Assembly (NCBI GenBank): GCA_026394315.1
Contig: JAPKYM010000346.1
Location: forward strand, 1-8,417
DNA length: 8,417 nt
DNA from: Candidatus Bathyarchaeota archaeon
GTDB taxonomy: Archaea; Thermoproteota; Bathyarchaeia; 40CM-2-53-6; RBG-13-38-9
Reading direction: 5' to 3'
The notes beneath the pieces are model-generated. The model had not been told where the DNA came from and made no database searches. It saw nothing but the letters and a program-made list of their open reading frames with translations. The position numbers and the translations under genes are program-made. Positions 6,481 through 8,417 of the stretch are shown here, in pieces (the first letter of the stretch is position 1; every line of letters starts with the position of its first letter).

Positions 6481-6993
6481 ATGAATAATGTCAATCTGGA
6501 ACAGATGCAGAAATTTATGGATGCCGTGAAAAAGGAACCCAAGCAAGCACTCAAAGAGAAAAGCGTCACCGGAGAATGGATCTTTCAAGAAGGGAAACCC
6601 CAATTCGTCGCAGAGATCCCATTTCAAAAGGGGAAAGTCTCATTAACGTGCGAGATGCCTCCCTTTGCAGGCGGGTGGGGAAGCAGCCCTGACCCTCTAC
6701 AATACTGTCTCTATGGTTTGGCTGCTTGCTATGCAACAACACTCGTGGCCACTGCAACAAATGAGAATGTCAAATTAGATTCACTAAAGGTCACCGCTGA
6801 GAATCGAGTTGACCTAAGAAAGCAGCTAGGTCTATCAAAGGAACCAATAATCCAGAAGGTTGGGCTGAAAGTTCACCTTGAGGCCGATGTCCCAAGGTCG
6901 ACACTGGAGAGGCTGGTGAAGTTAGCTGAGGAGCGTTGCCCAGGAACAGAATGCGTCACACGAAGCATTCCACTCTCCGCCGAACTGGAATAG
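6481..6993 (+). CDS. OsmC/Ohr-family thiol peroxidase-like protein
   Basis: A 170-residue cytoplasmic protein. An N-terminal helix (residues 5-27) precedes the OsmC fold. The central helix PDPLQYCLYGLAACYATTLVATA contains C83 in the family position L..AC, and the late ERCPGTECV supplies C153, the usual second catalytic cysteine (CP). OsmC/Ohr proteins reduce organic hydroperoxides through this cysteine pair and are re-reduced by thiol carriers. Extra cysteines C57, C76 and C158 are present. Family members with this N-terminal layout are often annotated only as OsmC family protein, so peroxide specificity is uncertain. The ATG at 6481 is chosen over an earlier in-frame start at 6391 that would lie inside the previous gene; GGAG (6465-6468) and AGGA (6471-6474) lie upstream. 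The gap from the previous gene is 38 bp. A thioredoxin that could recycle it is encoded three genes downstream. Confidence 0.9.
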   Translation: MNNVNLEQMQKFMDAVKKEPKQALKEKSVTGEWIFQEGKPQFVAEIPFQKGKVSLTCEMPPFAGGWGSSPDPLQYCLYGLAACYATTLVATATNENVKLDSLKVTAENRVDLRKQLGLSKEPIIQKVGLKVHLEADVPRSTLERLVKLAEERCPGTECVTRSIPLSAELE

Positions 6994-7009
6994 CCGAAGG
7001 TGAATCTGA

Positions 7010-7303
7010 ATGTGTTTTGCATGCGGATGGGGAGGCACACTCCTAGGATTTGCTGGAGGATACCTGGTGGGAAGAGAGACAACCCCAAGAACAGAACACA
7101 CACAGACCAACAAAAACTGTCAGAATTGCGGCGCAACCATCGATGCAACATCGAGTTTCTGCCACTATTGCGGCAAGGAACAGCTCAGCCAAGGGCCTAT
7201 TCAAGACGGCAGCACAGCGATTGAAATCCTGAAAGAACGCTACGCCAAAGGAGAAATCTCAACAGAAGAATTCCAGAGAATGAGGAGAGAGATCTCAGAA
7301 TAA
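7010..7303 (+). CDS. Small zinc-ribbon protein with apolar N-terminal segment and SHOCT tail
   Basis: A 97-residue protein in three parts: a Gly-rich apolar segment (about 6-21, GWGGTLLGFAGGYLVG) long enough for a short membrane helix; a zinc ribbon (C37, C40, C51, C54: CQNCG, then FCHYCGKEQ); and a C-terminal SHOCT domain (about 70-95, IEILKERYAKGEISTEEFQRM). Two further cysteines (C2, C5) stand before the helix. Its SHOCT segment nearly repeats that of the membrane protein at 5314-5649, so the two could co-assemble. The ATG at 7010 has AGGTG (6998-7002) 7 bp upstream and follows the OsmC stop by 16 bp. Zinc ribbon plus SHOCT is a frequent small architecture in archaea and bacteria, without a fixed function. 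Confidence 0.85.
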   Translation: MCFACGWGGTLLGFAGGYLVGRETTPRTEHTQTNKNCQNCGATIDATSSFCHYCGKEQLSQGPIQDGSTAIEILKERYAKGEISTEEFQRMRREISE

Positions 7304-7328
7304 TCAACTTGATGATTCCAGGATTGTT

Positions 7329-7335
7329 GGAGGTG
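7329..7335 (+). promoter_or_regulatory. Shine-Dalgarno GGAGGTG for the TTG-started small gene
   Basis: GGAGGTG ends 6 bp before the TTG at 7342, ideal spacing. An in-frame TGA (7339-7341) stands immediately before that TTG, so translation cannot start further upstream in this frame. Confidence 0.65.
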
Positions 7336-7341
7336 TCTTGA

Positions 7342-7509
7342 TTGGATAATAAGGCAGAAGGTTGCACGATTTGCAGAAAGGAAGGTCACAGATCCGCAGC
7401 CGTCATCGTGAAAACTAGAAAAGGCTTTCGCCAATTGAAGTACTGCATATGCTGCGGAGAAAAGACACAATCGCGCGCGCGTCAGTGTAGCCTGCCTCAA
7501 GTTTCTTAA
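7342..7509 (+). CDS. 55-residue CxxC...CxxC putative zinc-binding protein
   Basis: This short frame starts at TTG (7342) and ends at TAA (7507-7509). It encodes 55 residues with C8-T-I-C11 near the N terminus and Y34-C35-I-C37-C38-G near the middle, so C8/C11 and C35/C38 make a four-cysteine zinc ribbon with a 23-residue spacer of strand-like basic sequence (AAVIVKTRKGFRQLKY). A lone C49 lies in the basic tail. The perfect Shine-Dalgarno, the ribbon geometry and the position between two co-oriented genes (38 bp after the SHOCT/zinc-ribbon stop, 30 bp before thioredoxin) argue that it is real. An alternating CG run (7472-7481) falls in its 3' part. I do not recognise a specific family; it could be a nucleic-acid or partner-binding adaptor, or a redox-sensing thiol protein. 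Confidence 0.6.
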   Translation: MDNKAEGCTICRKEGHRSAAVIVKTRKGFRQLKYCICCGEKTQSRARQCSLPQVS

Positions 7510-7539
7510 GGCCCGACGGATCAATAAACTCGAAATACT

Positions 7540-7914
7540 TTGGCCACCCAAGATATCCTAGAGGTTAACTCACTTAACTGGAAGGACACCGTCCTTAAGG
7601 CTGAACTGCCAGTTGTAATCGAATTCTATACGCCCACGTGCCCTTTCTGCCGGCAACTGACACCAATATTCCGACGACTATCCCCAGAATACTCCAATAG
7701 AATGATCTTCGCCATGGCAGACGCATCACAAAACTCCGAGATCGCTTCAGGATATGGTATTATGGGGGTTCCAACATTGAAGTTCCTCTGCGCCGGCCGA
7801 ACCATATACGAAATCGTTGGCCTAAGATCAGAAGAAGAACTAAGAACGGAAATCGAAAGAATACTGAGTATTCACAAGAAATGTGTATCACAAAGCTCCA
7901 CCCTATATGCTTAA
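7540..7914 (+). CDS. Thioredoxin-family protein with CPFC active site
   Basis: A 124-residue thioredoxin fold. VVIEFYTPTCPFCRQLTPI holds the active site C34-P-F-C37, with Thr in place of the usual Trp before it. The cis-proline P78 is in GVPTLKF, and DASQ follows the third strand as in thioredoxins. There is no signal peptide, so it should be cytoplasmic. It would exchange disulfides with client proteins; in this context the OsmC-like protein or the cysteine-rich small proteins are natural partners (inference). An extra C84 and C115 are present. The only possible start in the frame is TTG at 7540, since an in-frame TAA lies at 7525-7527. No good Shine-Dalgarno precedes it, so it may be translated by coupling or as a leaderless transcript. 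It is the last gene of the plus-strand cluster. Confidence 0.9.
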   Translation: MATQDILEVNSLNWKDTVLKAELPVVIEFYTPTCPFCRQLTPIFRRLSPEYSNRMIFAMADASQNSEIASGYGIMGVPTLKFLCAGRTIYEIVGLRSEEELRTEIERILSIHKKCVSQSSTLYA

Positions 7915-7965
7915 GCCAAACATCAAGACATGAACCAGATTTCCGCGCGCGTGCTCGGATTCCTT

Positions 7966-8210
7966 TTAATGGTTCTTCCTAGCTTTGGCCAGTACAGCGT
8001 AGACTAGGGTGACAGAAGAGGCAGCAGGAAGTATTGAGGACATGGCAATCGCGGAGAGGATTCCTTGCGTGCTGGCAATAGCAGCCGTGAGTACAGGCCC
8101 CAAAGCAAGCCCCAAGCTACCAGATAGAGTGAATTAGCCAAGAAATGTTCAGATGGGTTTAGTGTCGCCGAAGCTATCAGCGCGCGCTGTGCCAGTTTTG
8201 GTCCCTCCAA
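7966..8210 (-). pseudogene. Decayed C-terminal fragment of an MFS transporter
   Basis: Read on the minus strand, 8133-7966 encodes SGSLGLALGPVLTAAIAS near its start, then two apolar helices and a basic KARKNH tail before TAA. That is the pattern of the last two or three helices of a major facilitator transporter (Gly-rich helix 11 with LGLALGP). In the same frame a TAA stands at 8134-8136 and a TGA a few codons earlier, while the preceding part of the transporter pattern (ALIASATLNPSEH) continues in another frame (8210 to about 8140). A frameshift near 8140 plus stops indicates a relic. Nothing of helices 1-9 is visible. The 7915-8266 stretch holds only this relic and two CG-rich runs (7944-7951 and 8179-8188). 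Confidence 0.55.
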
Positions 8211-8266
8211 CTAGAATTCTAGTAATGTATCAGCGAGTCGCTTACCTTCAGAAGTGCTGATGTCGA

Positions 8267-8417
8267 TCATAGCAAGTTCACGAAAAAATTGCTCTTGATC
8301 TTCTCATGCAGCGTCTTGATCGTCTCAGCCAGTCTGGTGTCTCCTTTTGTGATTGAACTTGATATCTCTTGCTTTACTTTCTCGTCGAGTTCAGAGATAT
8401 CTTTTGACTTCTCAATG
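8267..8417 (-). CDS. C-terminal end of an unrecognised coiled-coil-like protein (partial)
   Basis: The minus-strand frame is open from the window edge to TGA (8269-8267), giving 49 residues. They are Lys/Glu-rich and helical, with heptad-like hydrophobic spacing (ISELDEKVKQEISSSI, then TRLAETIKTLHEKIKS) and a short apolar end (NFFVNLL). The composition fits the tail of a coiled-coil or helical-bundle protein. The start lies outside the window and I cannot name a family. An ATG overlaps its stop (ATGA) and opens a 19-codon frame to 8211, which is probably not a separate gene. Confidence 0.5.
   Translation of the reverse strand, partial: IEKSKDISELDEKVKQEISSSITKGDTRLAETIKTLHEKIKSNFFVNLL

Noticed and set aside
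8004..8210. 68-codon minus-strand open frame taken as an intact gene
   Set aside because: Its first third fits the transporter pattern but the pattern then moves to another frame, so it is better explained as part of the MFS relic.
8211..8270. 19-codon frame overlapping the stop of the right-edge gene (ATGA)
   Set aside because: It is very short, with no motif and no independent support; it may be a remnant of the neighbouring gene.

Overview
The window looks like a piece of an archaeal chromosome, probably anaerobic or microaerophilic. The evidence is a Dpo4/Dbh-type Y-family DNA polymerase with a C-terminal PCNA-binding-like motif, an FprA-type flavodiiron protein, an archaeal-looking TnpB, and small SHOCT/Met-Gly-rich membrane proteins of a kind I associate with TACK archaea (for example Bathyarchaeia) and Thermoplasmata. 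The lineage is inference; no rRNA or tRNA is present to settle it. Shine-Dalgarno-like sites precede many genes, and TTG starts are frequent (four of the eleven chosen starts).

Left part (1-617): the 3' end of an IS200/IS605-family (IS1341-like) element. It holds the C-terminal 199 codons of TnpB and a perfect 9-bp right-end hairpin that contains the tnpB stop codon. The element appears to end near 617, so flanking DNA from about 618 would be the predicted guide of its reRNA/omegaRNA.

Middle, minus strand (660-5193), in transcription order: a FluG-like amidohydrolase (TIM-barrel metal hydrolase/lyase of unknown substrate), flavodiiron protein FprA (reduction of O2 and/or NO), the lesion-bypass polymerase, and a four-helix membrane protein of unknown function. 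The spacing (132, 175 and 60 bp) makes these a loose cluster rather than one proven operon.

Right-middle, plus strand (5314-7914): a compact six-gene run divergent from the amidohydrolase. It encodes (1) a two-helix membrane protein with a Met/Gly-rich extracytoplasmic-type loop and a SHOCT tail; (2) a membrane-anchored protein with two PepSY-like halves around a Met/Gly/Trp-rich linker; (3) an OsmC-family thiol peroxidase-like protein; (4) a small protein with an apolar segment, a zinc ribbon and a SHOCT tail almost the same as that of gene 1; (5) a 55-aa CxxC...CxxC protein starting at TTG behind a strong Shine-Dalgarno; and (6) a thioredoxin with a CPFC active site. Together they suggest an envelope-linked thiol/metal stress module, with methionine-rich soft-metal (copper-like) binding at the surface and thiol redox chemistry inside. 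This is the best candidate for an undescribed system here, and the functional link is inference.

Right end (7915-8417): a decayed C-terminal fragment of an MFS transporter on the minus strand, with a frameshift and stop codons, then the 3' end of an unrecognised coiled-coil-like gene that runs off the window. I found no CRISPR array, tRNA, rRNA or replication origin.
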